Shown: positions 1 through 9,006, counted from the stretch's first letter. The stretch: 64,000 nt of DNA from Pedobacter africanus (GCF_900176535.1 NZ_FWXT01000001.1:1426001-1490000); one strand, 5' to 3'. The notes: generated by a model from the sequence alone, not told the origin. Translations and numbers: made by a program.

Positions 1-2753
1 TCCTCAATATCATTGTTCAGTGCAAGTACTTTAGAACGGTTGCCTGCGATGTTAAAGGTACCCGACCACTGGAAATTTTTATTGCGGATAAAATCTGCAC
101 CTATGGTTAACTCCAGTCCCCTGTTACGAATCTTCGCAATGTTGGCAGTTACCTGGTCAAAACCGGAGGTTCCCGCAACAGATGTCGGGAACAAAATCCC
201 CGAAGTGGTCTTTTCATAGTAGCCGATCTCTCCGCGTAAGCGTGAGTTGAAGAGTTCAAATTCGAGGCCTGCATCTTTCTGCAAGGTCGATTCCCATTTC
301 AGCCGCTGGTTACCCAATTGTGTTGGCGAAAGTCCATTAAGGCCTGCATAAGATACCGGTGAATAAAGGGTATAAAACAGGTTGTCGGCAATGTTTTGTG
401 TGCCGGTGTACCCCATACTGCCCCTCAGCTTAAGCTCGTTAACCCACTTCACATTTTTCATGAAGCTTTCCTGGGAAATGCGCCAGCCCAGGCCTCCTGA
501 AGGGAAATAACCTACACGGTTGGCCTTTGGAAATTTGGACGAAGCATCAGACCTACCGGTAAAAGTAACCATGTATTTGTCCATGAAGCTGTAATTTGCC
601 CTCAGGTAAAAACTCAGCAGTGAACTCTGATCGGAAGTACCGGTTGAAGGCAGCGTTACAGCTGCAGAGGAAAGGTTGTTCAGATAAGTATCGTCGGGGA
701 AGCCCTGCCCGCTGGCCGAAAAAGCATTTTGTTTGGTAATCTGCCAATCGGTACCCAATATTACGTCCAGGCTATGCTTGTCGTTAAATTCTTTCTTCCA
801 GGTCAGCATGTTCTGGATGAAGGTATTTACCTGTTCTGTTTGGGCCTGGGTAGCTGTTCCATTGCCCGAGCTGCCCGAACCATTGGGCGTAGCTACAGAC
901 ACGGTACTTGGTACATAGTTCGTTTGACGGTAGTTGTTGTAATTCACAGCTACCGAACTTCTGAAAGTAAGCCCTTTCGTGATATCATATTCCCCCGCAA
1001 GGCTTCCAATGGCAAAAATTGTATTAGAGCGGTTGATGCCCTTTGTAAGCAGCAAGGGGTTTTGAAAACCCTGGTAAGCATAGGCGCCCAGGTCAGCCGG
1101 ATCAAGGATTTTGATGCTTCCATCGGCATTATAAGGATCGAACGTTGGAGGTGCAAAAAGCGCCTGTGTGTACAATCCATTAGTGATGTTATTGGTCATG
1201 AAACCATAATCCATATTGGTATTGATGCGGAACCTGCTGCTGATCTCGTTATCCAGGCTTACTTTACCGGCAATACGCCGGAAATCGGTACCCAAAACCG
1301 TTCCTTCATTTCTATTGTAGCTCAATGAAGTGTAGTAACGCGTGCCGGTGCCACCTCCCCTTACCGAAAGGTCTGCATTCTGCGTGATGCCGGTACGTGT
1401 TACCAGGTCCATAAAATCGGTATTTGCCGTACCGAAGAAATTAGGATCTGTAAGGATTTGTGTAGCCACACCGTCCGGAGCCTGGCCGGCGATACCCCTC
1501 ACGTCATTCAGGTTTTTAGCTGCTTCTTTGATAATTGTGATGTACTGGTCCCTGTCCAACACCTTCTCGTTCTGTACCAGACTGAAACCATTGTACACAT
1601 TGGCTTCAAAAGTAGGTTTCTGATTGATCATCCCCTTTTTCGTAGTAATGATTACCACACCATTAGCGCCTCTTGATCCGTAAATCGCTGTCGCAGATGC
1701 ATCCTTTAATATCGTTATCGACTCAATGTCGTTGATGTTCAAGCCACCCAAGCTGTTAAGCCCTCGTGCAAAAGACCCCGCCACAGTTGTATTCGGATCG
1801 TCTTGTCCACCCCGGTCAACCGGACTTACAATATCAGAAGCAGTTTGCTGGAACCGGTTTTGCACCTGTACCTGCACTCCATCTATAATGTACAAAGGAT
1901 CGTTTCCACCGATAAGCGAGGTTCCGCCCCTCACCCTGATCTTGGCCACACCGCCCGGTGAGCCATCGGCCTGTACTACCTGTACCCCGGCAGCCTTACC
2001 ACTCAGTGCCTGGTCTATTGTTGCAAAAGGCACATCTCTTACCTCGTTGATATTTACCGTAGCAACAGATCCTGTAAGGTCTTTCTTTTTCATAGTTCCG
2101 TAACCTACCACTACAGTTTCTTCGAGCTTGTTCTGGCTCATCTGCATCACCACCACCATCGTTGGGCTGGCTGTCATCTCTCGGGTAACATAACCTACGT
2201 ATGAGAATACCAGCACCGCATTATCTGGTACAGAAAGATTAAAAAAGCCCTGTTCATTAGATGAAGTTGACCTTGTAGAAGTCCCTTTCAGTTTAATACT
2301 CACACCTGCCATCGCTTTACCGTTTTCATCCACCACGCGGCCACGAACATCAACAGCAGAAAAAGCATTCTTAAGTTTATCCAGAAAGGAAGGCTCTTTT
2401 TTTGAAACCACTACAGATTTTTTAATAACCTGGTATTCAAACGGCTGCCCCTCAAACACCTGCTCAAGCACCTCAGTTAACAGGGCGTTCTTTACATTTA
2501 TATTTACAGGTCTGGCATTTCTTAAATTGGTTGTTGTGAAAAGAAAATCGTAGCCGCTTTGCTTTCTGATCTCATCAAAAATGGCTTTAATAGGTGCATT
2601 TTTCTCTGAGAGCGTAATTCTTTGTCCATAGGTAGCTGCATTAACCTGCAGAATAGCTGTGATCAGGAATAAAGTGGTCCACTTCATAATCAACAGAATT
2701 TTGGTCACATAGCGCACAGGCTCTGTAACCCTTTTGGTGTAAAATTTGTACAT
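1..2753 (-). CDS. SusC/RagA TonB-dependent outer membrane protein with STN domain (partial, C-terminus cut)
   Basis: The reading frame is open from the ATG at 2753 to the left edge, about 917 codons, so the end of the barrel is missing. After an unusually long N-terminal leader come a signal peptide, an STN domain (about residues 45-130, the domain that contacts FecR-type anti-sigma factors), a carboxypeptidase-regulatory-like domain with the VRGRVVDENGK start, a plug beginning ETVVVGYG, and the SusC signature DASATAIYGSRGANG. It would import a bulky nutrient across the outer membrane with TonB energy and signal its arrival inwards. The fecR and sigma genes lie directly upstream. It is a close paralogue of the susC at 12963-16514, and both begin with the same kind of MYxFYTKR leader. 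A second ATG at 2687, just before the hydrophobic signal segment, is an alternative start. The partner susD should lie beyond the left edge. Confidence 0.93.
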   Translation of the reverse strand, partial: MYKFYTKRVTEPVRYVTKILLIMKWTTLFLITAILQVNAATYGQRITLSEKNAPIKAIFDEIRKQSGYDFLFTTTNLRNARPVNINVKNALLTEVLEQVFEGQPFEYQVIKKSVVVSKKEPSFLDKLKNAFSAVDVRGRVVDENGKAMAGVSIKLKGTSTRSTSSNEQGFFNLSVPDNAVLVFSYVGYVTREMTASPTMVVVMQMSQNKLEETVVVGYGTMKKKDLTGSVATVNINEVRDVPFATIDQALSGKAAGVQVVQADGSPGGVAKIRVRGGTSLIGGNDPLYIIDGVQVQVQNRFQQTASDIVSPVDRGGQDDPNTTVAGSFARGLNSLGGLNINDIESITILKDASATAIYGSRGANGVVIITTKKGMINQKPTFEANVYNGFSLVQNEKVLDRDQYITIIKEAAKNLNDVRGIAGQAPDGVATQILTDPNFFGTANTDFMDLVTRTGITQNADLSVRGGGTGTRYYTSLSYNRNEGTVLGTDFRRIAGKVSLDNEISSRFRINTNMDYGFMTNNITNGLYTQALFAPPTFDPYNADGSIKILDPADLGAYAYQGFQNPLLLTKGINRSNTIFAIGSLAGEYDITKGLTFRSSVAVNYNNYRQTNYVPSTVSVATPNGSGSSGNGTATQAQTEQVNTFIQNMLTWKKEFNDKHSLDVILGTDWQITKQNAFSASGQGFPDDTYLNNLSSAAVTLPSTGTSDQSSLLSFYLRANYSFMDKYMVTFTGRSDASSKFPKANRVGYFPSGGLGWRISQESFMKNVKWVNELKLRGSMGYTGTQNIADNLFYTLYSPVSYAGLNGLSPTQLGNQRLKWESTLQKDAGLEFELFNSRLRGEIGYYEKTTSGILFPTSVAGTSGFDQVTANIAKIRNRGLELTIGADFIRNKNFQWSGTFNIAGNRSKVLALNNDIE

Positions 2754-2853
2754 TTGTTAGAATGGTTTAAATGGCAGGCCTTCATTTTCGAAGATGTACG
2801 GGCATGCCGCTTGGTTGATAACTTAGGTTGTTGATATTGAAACCAGTAATCTT

Positions 2854-2877
2854 TATCCCGGTTCACAGGCCGGGATA
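2854..2877. promoter_or_regulatory. Intercistronic hairpin between fecR and susC (left module)
   Basis: TATCCCGG at 2854-2861 and CCGGGATA at 2870-2877 form a perfect 8-bp stem with an 8-base loop. On the coding (minus) strand no U-run follows, so it is not a standard terminator for the fecR transcript. A hairpin at the same place exists in the paralogous module (16615-16644). It may tune susC expression relative to fecR. Confidence 0.5.
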
Positions 2878-2905
2878 TTTTTTTCTGGAGTTCTTCTTGT
2901 AGAAA

Positions 2906-4000
2906 TTAATTCATTACGGTGACCCTCCTTCCTTCAATTTTAAAACGAACGGCTCCGGTGCCTTCCAGCATAATCAATACGTCACTGATGTTTGTAAACC
3001 GGGATATGGCCCCGGTAAACCCTTCCCTGCTAATTTCCCCCTCATAATTGACATCAATATCGTACCAGCGGCTGATTGTTGACATCACCTCAGTAATCTT
3101 CTCATCGTTGAAATAAAAATATCCCTTTTTCCAGGAAACTGCGGCTTCTAAATCGGCTGAGCCTACATTCAACTGCCCCGGTGTCAATACCGACTGCTGC
3201 CCCGGTTTCAGGATCACTTTATTATTTTTTCCAGTCACCATCAGGCTTCCTTCCAATAGTGTAGTTTTAATCGCTTTATTCTCCTGATAACTATTGATGT
3301 TAAAGTGCGTTCCCAACACCCTGGCCTCCTGTCCATCTACATTTACTATAAATGGGTGCAGTTTGTCTTTAGCTACTTCAAAATATCCCTCACCCGACAA
3401 TTCTACCCTCCGTTCAGTTAAGTGGCCAAAGCTACGGGGAAACCGTAAGTAAGACGCAGAATTTAACCATACTCGGGTACCATCAGACAGAACAATTTGA
3501 AATTGTCCGCCCCTTGGTGTGCTTACATTCATATTTTCACGTCCTATCATGGAAGAATCACCAATCTGCACTTTAGTCCCGTCGTTATACACCAATTTAG
3601 CAGCTTCAACAACAATGCCCGTTTTTGCATCGTTAAGATTGATTACTTTACCATCGGCAGTTGTTAATATTGCTGTGTTCTTACCTGGGGAAATATCGTT
3701 CGCATACCGAACACTCGTTCCAGGTTTTTTCATGAGGTAAAAGCCAAAAACAGCTGCTGTTAGTGTGGCTGCAATACCTGAAATTTTTAACCATAGTGCA
3801 AACTTTCCGGCAAGAGGTGTTTTGTTTTTCTGAATGCCGGCCCATATTTCTTCAGATGCTGCGGATAGCTGTGTCTCAGAAACCTCATTTCCTTCTTGCT
3901 GATTAAGCTGATGCAGCCAATATTTGGCCATAGCCTCCTCTTCGGCACTCAGCTTTTCCTTATTGAGCTTACTTAATATATCTTTGATGTCTTTTTTCAT
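2906..4000 (-). CDS. FecR family anti-sigma factor
   Basis: This is an inner-membrane anti-sigma regulator that should hold the upstream ECF sigma factor until the STN domain of the cognate SusC signals. It has a short cytoplasmic N-terminal helical part, one membrane segment near residues 65-85, a periplasmic FecR domain (about residues 125-225, with STPRGGQFQIVLSDGTRVWLN and GEGYFEVAK) and a C-terminal DUF4974-like domain (about 285-362, with YFYFNDEKI). I place the start at the ATG at 4000 because the longer frame to 4015 opens with TTG and a CAGGAA stretch sits immediately before this ATG, giving 364 residues. It lies between sigma and susC on the same strand and resembles the FecR at 16672-17799. 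Confidence 0.92.
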   Translation of the reverse strand: MKKDIKDILSKLNKEKLSAEEEAMAKYWLHQLNQQEGNEVSETQLSAASEEIWAGIQKNKTPLAGKFALWLKISGIAATLTAAVFGFYLMKKPGTSVRYANDISPGKNTAILTTADGKVINLNDAKTGIVVEAAKLVYNDGTKVQIGDSSMIGRENMNVSTPRGGQFQIVLSDGTRVWLNSASYLRFPRSFGHLTERRVELSGEGYFEVAKDKLHPFIVNVDGQEARVLGTHFNINSYQENKAIKTTLLEGSLMVTGKNNKVILKPGQQSVLTPGQLNVGSADLEAAVSWKKGYFYFNDEKITEVMSTISRWYDIDVNYEGEISREGFTGAISRFTNISDVLIMLEGTGAVRFKIEGRRVTVMN

Positions 4001-4087
4001 TTCCTGTTGATGCAACTATACCTGCATTTAAAACAAAGACGATTGTGAAAAAGGGATTAGGTACAGCAGCAGGAAAAAAATTCTCTC

Positions 4088-4666
4088 TTAACGCCCCAGG
4101 AGATATAAAAGCCAGACTACAATACCCAGTTTAGTTCTAAGGTGTTTCGAAGCTCTTTTAAGCTGGGTAGAAACGGTATGTTCTGAGATTTCCAGCTGGC
4201 TGGCAATTTCTTTTGTGCTTAGAAAGGCTTTGTTTTTAAGTTCAAATATCTCTCTCATCTTTGGTGGCATGGCCGCAATTTCCCTGGCAATCAGCCCTGC
4301 AATATCCTTTTCCCTGATCAGATAATCAGTTTCTGTACTATCTATTTCTATAAAGTGCTGACCACTTTCAATGTATTTATGTACGATATTTTTATGCTTA
4401 AAAATATCAAAAACCCGGTTGAGCACCATTTTGTATAAATAGCCGGCCAGGGTAGTTTTCAATTCAAAATTCTTTCTTTGGTTCCATAGCCAGGTAAAAA
4501 CTTCCTGAACCAAATCTTTGGTGTCCTCATCATCTTTGAGCTTCCTGTAGGCGTACAGATACAGCAACCTGTGGTAACGCTCATAAATTTCAGCAAAGGC
4601 CGCTTCATTCCCTTCTTTCAATAAAGCAACCAGTTCCAGATCATTATGTGTGCTGTAAATGTTCAT
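4088..4666 (-). CDS. RNA polymerase ECF sigma factor, Bacteroidetes type
   Basis: The 192-residue protein has the two domains of ECF sigma factors: region 2 at about residues 20-95 (with DLVQEVFTWLWNQR, core RNA polymerase and -10 contacts) and region 4 at about 130-180 (PPKMREIFELKNK, then an HTH containing STKEIASQLEISEHTVSTQL). The C-terminus is short and hydrophobic. It is the first gene of a sigma-fecR-susC unit, so it probably activates the TonB transporter genes, and perhaps itself, when the SusC STN domain relays ligand binding through FecR. The fecR gene starts 87 bases downstream. It is paralogous to the sigma gene at 17908-18480 but clearly divergent, so the two units may answer different signals. 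Confidence 0.93.
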   Translation of the reverse strand: MNIYSTHNDLELVALLKEGNEAAFAEIYERYHRLLYLYAYRKLKDDEDTKDLVQEVFTWLWNQRKNFELKTTLAGYLYKMVLNRVFDIFKHKNIVHKYIESGQHFIEIDSTETDYLIREKDIAGLIAREIAAMPPKMREIFELKNKAFLSTKEIASQLEISEHTVSTQLKRASKHLRTKLGIVVWLLYLLGR

Positions 4667-4718
4667 TCAGTAGCTATGTTCATCCCCCTATTAAACTCTT
4701 CCAGTTAAAGGTACTTTT

Positions 4719-4735
4719 TTTTTGACAGTCAAAAA
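4719..4735. promoter_or_regulatory. Perfect inverted repeat upstream of left sigma gene
   Basis: TTTTTGAC (4719-4726) and GTCAAAAA (4728-4735) are perfect 8-bp arms around one base, 53 bases upstream of the sigma ATG. The spacing suits a protein-binding site or promoter element rather than a stable RNA hairpin. No regulator can be assigned. Confidence 0.3.
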
Positions 4736-4837
4736 CACTTTGAGGTTTAAATGCCAATAATAGGGAATTATTTTTATTACTAGGAGACAGCCACTCAATA
4801 ATCTTTCGCAGACGACAAAATCTTAGCCCTATTAAAA

Positions 4838-4865
4838 AGATAGCCGGATAAATCTATTATCCGGC
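4838..4865 (-). terminator. Terminator after tlpA-like gene
   Basis: The stem GCCGGATAA / TTATCCGGC at 4843-4865 is followed on the minus strand by TATCTTTTTAAT. It lies about 57 bases after the stop of the TlpA gene at 4922 and nearly matches the terminator palindrome upstream of that gene (6251-6274). Confidence 0.7.
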
Positions 4866-4921
4866 CCATTCTTTGATCAGATACTGGCCACCAGCAACTC
4901 ATCATATTTTACGTTTGTTTA

Positions 4922-6136
4922 TTATTTGAAGATTTGGCTCAACATCATATCCAGTTCAGTGTCATCCGCAAACTGATGCACAATTTTACCCTCTTTATCA
5001 ATCAGGATCTTGGTAGGATAGCCCCCAACTTCGTATAAACTGGAAAGATCTATATTCCCGCCCTTGTCATTTTGCTTACCCCTGTTTCTGAGCACCTGCG
5101 GCCAAAGCCCAATCCCATCATCTTTGATTGCTTTTTTCCAGCCAGCAATGTTATTGTCATCGTCAGAAATGCCAATAAACTCCAGTCCCTGATCTTTGTA
5201 CTTCTTGTAAACAGCAATCAAATGCGGGTTGCCAGCACGGCATGGGCCGCACCAGGTTGCCCAGAAATCGAGCAATACGTATTTACCTTTGAAATCGCTC
5301 AACTTAACCGGTTTACCATTGGCATCCGTCACCGCAAAATCAGGGGCTATAACCCCGTCGGTTATCTTTTTCACATTAAACAGCTGCTTGTCCCATTCTT
5401 TGCCTATGGCGCTTTTCTTTAGCTTATCGTCAAAGCCTGCATACATGCTTTTTAGGGCTTCCTCGCTCAAAATACCTGAATTAAGGGCATTGTAGGCTGT
5501 AAAATAAGTGTTAGGGTATTTTTTAAATGCTATTTTCAATTTTTCATTGCGTGCTGCAATATAAGGGGCTGCAGCGGCTCCCATTCTTTTGTAAAGATTT
5601 TCATAGTAGGCCACAGAGTCTTTGTTCACCACATCTGCCTTACGTATTTGCGACATCCGCATAGAAGCATAGTTCAACGAGTCGTAAATGCTGGAAAGGT
5701 CAAACCAAAAGGCTTTATTTTCAGCCTCCACTACAGTCATGATGTCGTTGTTGGGACTTCCCTTCGCCTCTATCTGTTTTCCTCCTTCATACAGCTTTAC
5801 CTTTATTTTACCGGGCTCAATAAACACATTAAAATATTGGCTAAACATTTTTTTCTTATTTTCAACGATGAGTGTACCAAGCGAAACCATTTTTGCCTTT
5901 CCTTTAAAGAAAAAACTTCCATCAGGGTTTTGTGCACTGTCTAGCAATACGCCTCCATATCTATCTCCCGATAGCAGGATTTTTTCCGAACCGGGAAACT
6001 TTCCGGAAATTTCATAATCAAAATTCTGTACTCCTTTTACAGTTGTTTGCAAGCCCTTTACCTTTGCCTGCTGTCCAAAAGTTGCTCCGGCTATACAAAG
6101 TATAGCAGCAGTAGTTAATGTTTTTAATAGTCTCAT
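4922..6136 (-). CDS. TlpA family thioredoxin-like disulfide protein with DUF4369-like N-terminus
   Basis: The 404-residue exported protein has a signal peptide (about residues 1-21, ending ATFGQQ), a DUF4369-like beta domain (about 38-140), a helical middle, and a C-terminal TlpA/AhpC-TSA thioredoxin fold (about 265-404). The active site is WCGPC within FWATWCGPCRAGNP, and the cis-proline loop is GGYPTKILID. Such proteins are periplasmic and reduce or exchange disulfides. This copy is nearest in its thioredoxin half to the protein at 10117-11427, sharing a GISDDD-type stretch. It lies downstream of a strong terminator (6243-6280) and has its own terminator, so it is probably transcribed separately from the other four paralogues or by read-through. 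Confidence 0.9.
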   Translation of the reverse strand: MRLLKTLTTAAILCIAGATFGQQAKVKGLQTTVKGVQNFDYEISGKFPGSEKILLSGDRYGGVLLDSAQNPDGSFFFKGKAKMVSLGTLIVENKKKMFSQYFNVFIEPGKIKVKLYEGGKQIEAKGSPNNDIMTVVEAENKAFWFDLSSIYDSLNYASMRMSQIRKADVVNKDSVAYYENLYKRMGAAAAPYIAARNEKLKIAFKKYPNTYFTAYNALNSGILSEEALKSMYAGFDDKLKKSAIGKEWDKQLFNVKKITDGVIAPDFAVTDANGKPVKLSDFKGKYVLLDFWATWCGPCRAGNPHLIAVYKKYKDQGLEFIGISDDDNNIAGWKKAIKDDGIGLWPQVLRNRGKQNDKGGNIDLSSLYEVGGYPTKILIDKEGKIVHQFADDTELDMMLSQIFK

Positions 6137-6242
6137 TGTTTTTTATGTTTTTTGTTAGTAAGGCAAATCGGCCTTATACAAGAAAGACAACCCAAAGCAG
6201 GTTAAAGACTACAAGAAACCTAAAAAAGGTTTTGAGATCTGC

Positions 6243-6280
6243 AAAAAAAAGGCCGGATAAATCTTTATCCGGCCTTTTTT
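6243..6280. terminator. Strong bidirectional terminator after DsbD-alpha-like gene
   Basis: A 24-base near-perfect palindrome (6251-6274, core GGCCGGATAA / TTATCCGGCC with a 4-base loop) is flanked by A-run and T-run on either side. It sits 14 bases after the stop of the gene at 6294, ending the sigma-to-DsbD operon. Confidence 0.85.
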
Positions 6281-6293
6281 CAAACTTTCGCTT

Positions 6294-6746
6294 TTACGAT
6301 TTAATGGTTACGCTAAATTGTACATCCTTAGGTGGTATACAACTGGTGTCATCGCAAGCACCAAAATTAACACTTCCCTTAACTGTGGTCTGGTTTTTAG
6401 ATTTCAGCTTTACCTTTTGCTGAAAAACAGCTTTGTTTTCAAAATATTTCACCTGCATATTGAACATCTTTTCAAATTTTGCAATTGGTTTAGATTCGAG
6501 GGTTTTTCCAACGAGTGCATACTGAGCCGAAGGGGCAAAAGTAAATACTGTTTTGGTAGGGCCTCCATCGGCAATATCCTGCGAATACAAGTGCCAGCCC
6601 TCTTCAATAGTTGCTTTAAGGTACACAACAGCTTCTGTTGCGCTTACTTTTTTTGCTGCATAGCTCCATTTTACCGGATCTACCATTTGGGCCTTTACCA
6701 ACTGTACCGAGGTTAGCAGCAGTAGGGCCATAATCAGTTTTTTCAT
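6294..6746 (-). CDS. Free-standing DsbD N-terminal (alpha) domain-like exported protein
   Basis: The 150-residue protein has a signal peptide (about residues 1-19, ending VKAQ) followed by one immunoglobulin-like domain of the DsbD-alpha/DsbC-like type. Family features include WSYAAKK, GWHLYSQDI and, near the C-terminus, GACDDTSCIPP, which matches the two-cysteine active site of DsbD-alpha. In full DsbD this domain carries electrons from the membrane segment to periplasmic thiol proteins. Here no transmembrane or C-terminal thioredoxin part is fused, so it may relay electrons between an unlinked membrane reductase and the neighbouring TlpA proteins. It is the last gene before a strong terminator, 63 bases after the TlpA gene at 6810-7901. 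Confidence 0.85.
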   Translation of the reverse strand: MKKLIMALLLLTSVQLVKAQMVDPVKWSYAAKKVSATEAVVYLKATIEEGWHLYSQDIADGGPTKTVFTFAPSAQYALVGKTLESKPIAKFEKMFNMQVKYFENKAVFQQKVKLKSKNQTTVKGSVNFGACDDTSCIPPKDVQFSVTIKS

Positions 6747-6809
6747 TTGTTTTTATTGTTTATTATTTAGCTAAAATAACGATTTTTTGTTATGCATAGT
6801 ATCATTCTG

Positions 6810-7901
6810 TTACTTCAACTTTTCTTCAAGTAAAGTCTCTAGCTCTTGCTCCGACAGGTTTCGTGCAATGATTACGCCGTTCGGATCAACAAGGACTGTG
6901 GCCGGGATACTGCTTACCCCAAAAGCACGGGAAATCTCGTTGTCCCATCCTTTCAGGTCTGATATATGATTCCAGGTAAGACCGTCTTTCCTGATGGCCT
7001 CCGTCCATTTAGCCTTATCGTTCTTATCTAAAGAAATCCCCAGAACGGTAAAGTTTTTAGATTTATAATGATTATAAAGCTTTACCATACCCGGATTAGC
7101 GGCACGACAGGGTACACACCAGGATGCCCAGAAATCAATCAGCAAATACTTGCCTTTAAAATCTCTTAATGACACCAGATTGCCCAGCGTGTCAGCCTGC
7201 TTCATTGCCGGAACCATTTTCCCAACTGCGGTGTTTCTCTGCCCTACCATAGAGGGCGTTATGAATTTAAAAAACGAGTTATCTGCCAGCAGGTTAGAAT
7301 CCAGGCTGCTGTACAACTTCACCTCAGTAGCCATATCCAAACGATTTGACCATAACAAAAAGGGAGAAACCCCGGAGCCTGGATGCTGTTCAATGAATTT
7401 AGTTGCCAGCACCTCGCTTTTCTTGTTCAGCGCATTGTTTTTCTCTTTAAGTACTACTGCGGCTGCCGATTCCTTGTCCAGCGATCGCAATTTCGTATAG
7501 TTTTCCCTGATTTCAGTTTCCAAAGCACCTAAAGTCTGACGATATTGATTGTATTGTTCAATTTGCTTACCACCTGATAGTTTTGTTGACTTCAAATCAT
7601 TGGCATCTGCTTCAATACTGACTGACTCGTTGTAAAGTACAAACTGAATTTGCTTCTGTGGTTCGATGGCTAAACTGGCAAAATAGGGAGAGCGCAATGC
7701 TTTCCCTTTATAACTGAATTTCCCTTTTTGAACAGGTATGGTGATGGCCTCGGGTGCACCCATATGATCTTTAGTGATATTGAGTTGCACAGATGGTCCA
7801 CTAAAATTTTTGATGTTGCCATGTAGTGTAAATTCCTGCGCCATGGCACTGAAGCCACCAAGCAGTAGAAAGCTTAATACGATTTTGATTAACTGTTTCA
7901 T
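6810..7901 (-). CDS. TlpA family thioredoxin-like disulfide protein (fourth TlpA gene of the operon)
   Basis: The 363-residue protein has a signal peptide (about 1-21, ending AMAQE), a DUF4369-like domain (about 24-125), a helical linker and a TlpA-type thioredoxin domain (about 225-363). The active site is WCVPC in FWASWCVPCRAANP and the cis-proline loop is SSIPATVLVDPNG. Expected location is the periplasm. The start follows the stop of the gene at 7904 by two bases, so translation is probably coupled. Its thioredoxin half, with ISLDKND and ISDLKGW, is most like that of the neighbour at 7904-8980, which suggests local duplication. Confidence 0.9.
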   Translation of the reverse strand: MKQLIKIVLSFLLLGGFSAMAQEFTLHGNIKNFSGPSVQLNITKDHMGAPEAITIPVQKGKFSYKGKALRSPYFASLAIEPQKQIQFVLYNESVSIEADANDLKSTKLSGGKQIEQYNQYRQTLGALETEIRENYTKLRSLDKESAAAVVLKEKNNALNKKSEVLATKFIEQHPGSGVSPFLLWSNRLDMATEVKLYSSLDSNLLADNSFFKFITPSMVGQRNTAVGKMVPAMKQADTLGNLVSLRDFKGKYLLIDFWASWCVPCRAANPGMVKLYNHYKSKNFTVLGISLDKNDKAKWTEAIRKDGLTWNHISDLKGWDNEISRAFGVSSIPATVLVDPNGVIIARNLSEQELETLLEEKLK

Positions 7902-7903
7902 AT

Positions 7904-8980
7904 CTAATTGTTAAATATTTCTTCCAGTTTCTTGTTCAGGATCTCCCCTCTCAAATCTTTGGCTATGATGTTTCCTTTAGGATCTACCAGCAAAGTACTT
8001 GGGATACCCATAATGCCGTAATATTGAGAAACTTCGTTTTTCCAACCTTTCAAATCAGAAAGCTGGGTCCATGGCATACCATCATCTTTAATTGCCTTTT
8101 TCCAGTTGTCACCCTTATCGTCCAGCGAGATACCTACCACAGTAAAATTTTTGTCTTTATATTTATTATAAGCTTTCAGCACATTAGGATTTTCTGCGCG
8201 GCATGGTCCACACCAGCTGGCCCAGAAATCAACCAGCACATATTTACCTTTAAAAGCTGAAAAGTTAACCGGTTTTCCTTCAGTATCGTTCTGGGTGAAG
8301 TTCAGCATTGGTGTACCGATAGCGCTGCGTTTCAGTATGGCCAGACGCTCGGTAAGACGTTTGCCTTCCGGACTGGCTTTTACGTTTTTACCCAATTTAT
8401 CGTACACAGCCTGTATATCCTTATACTCACCCATTCCGGCACGATCTGTAACCAGGCTCAGGCTAAAAGCGCTTTCCGGATGTTCGGCGATGTATTTATT
8501 GGCAACAGCACGTTTTTGCATCCTGATGTCCTGAAGCTTTTGTTCCAATGCCAGTTGTTCTTCCTTGCTCACCTTGCCGTACTTCTGGTACAAGGGCTGC
8601 TCCTGTGCTGAGAATGGCTCCAGCAGCTTATTGTATGCATCGGCCTCATCCTGGATTTTAGAGCCGGTAAGCTTCACTTTGTTCAGGGAGTCCATGCTTC
8701 CGTTCAGTTCCATATTTCCCGGTTCAACAAATAACCATACCGCCCTTTTTGGGAACATCACAGTTACTTTTTGCGGATTGGCCATAGGGGCTGTCCAGGT
8801 AAATTTGTCGCCGGCGGCTTTTACACTACTGGTTTTGGCTTCACTGCCTTCATAATAGTGGAAATTCAGTTCCGCATCGCCCAGGCCTTTGATGTTGCCT
8901 TTTACTGTAGCTTGCTGCGCAAAGGCTGTACCTGTTACACAGATCAACGCCGTTGCCGCCAATTTTTTAAGTGTTTTCAT
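7904..8980 (-). CDS. TlpA family thioredoxin-like disulfide protein (third TlpA gene of the operon)
   Basis: The 358-residue protein has a signal peptide (about 1-22, ending AFAQQ), a DUF4369-like beta domain (about 25-115), a charged helical middle and a thioredoxin domain (about 220-358). The redox motif is WCGPC in FWASWCGPCRAENP, and the cis-proline loop is MGIPSTLLVDPKG. Both cysteines are present, so it should be active in periplasmic disulfide reduction. It lies 26 bases downstream of the gene at 9007-10107 and is followed after two bases by the next paralogue. Its SLDDKGD and LSDLKGW stretches pair it with 6810-7901. Confidence 0.9.
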   Translation of the reverse strand: MKTLKKLAATALICVTGTAFAQQATVKGNIKGLGDAELNFHYYEGSEAKTSSVKAAGDKFTWTAPMANPQKVTVMFPKRAVWLFVEPGNMELNGSMDSLNKVKLTGSKIQDEADAYNKLLEPFSAQEQPLYQKYGKVSKEEQLALEQKLQDIRMQKRAVANKYIAEHPESAFSLSLVTDRAGMGEYKDIQAVYDKLGKNVKASPEGKRLTERLAILKRSAIGTPMLNFTQNDTEGKPVNFSAFKGKYVLVDFWASWCGPCRAENPNVLKAYNKYKDKNFTVVGISLDDKGDNWKKAIKDDGMPWTQLSDLKGWKNEVSQYYGIMGIPSTLLVDPKGNIIAKDLRGEILNKKLEEIFNN

Positions 8981-9006
8981 AGTTCTTTTATTTATGGTTC
9001 AATTAG

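Noticed and set aside
729..1328. 199-codon plus-strand frame inside the left susC
   Set aside because: It lies antisense to a clearly coding TonB-transporter frame and shows no domain pattern; it is a shadow.
4001..4015. Longer fecR start at 4015
   Set aside because: It begins with TTG, and the extra five codons contain what looks like the ribosome binding site for the ATG at 4000.
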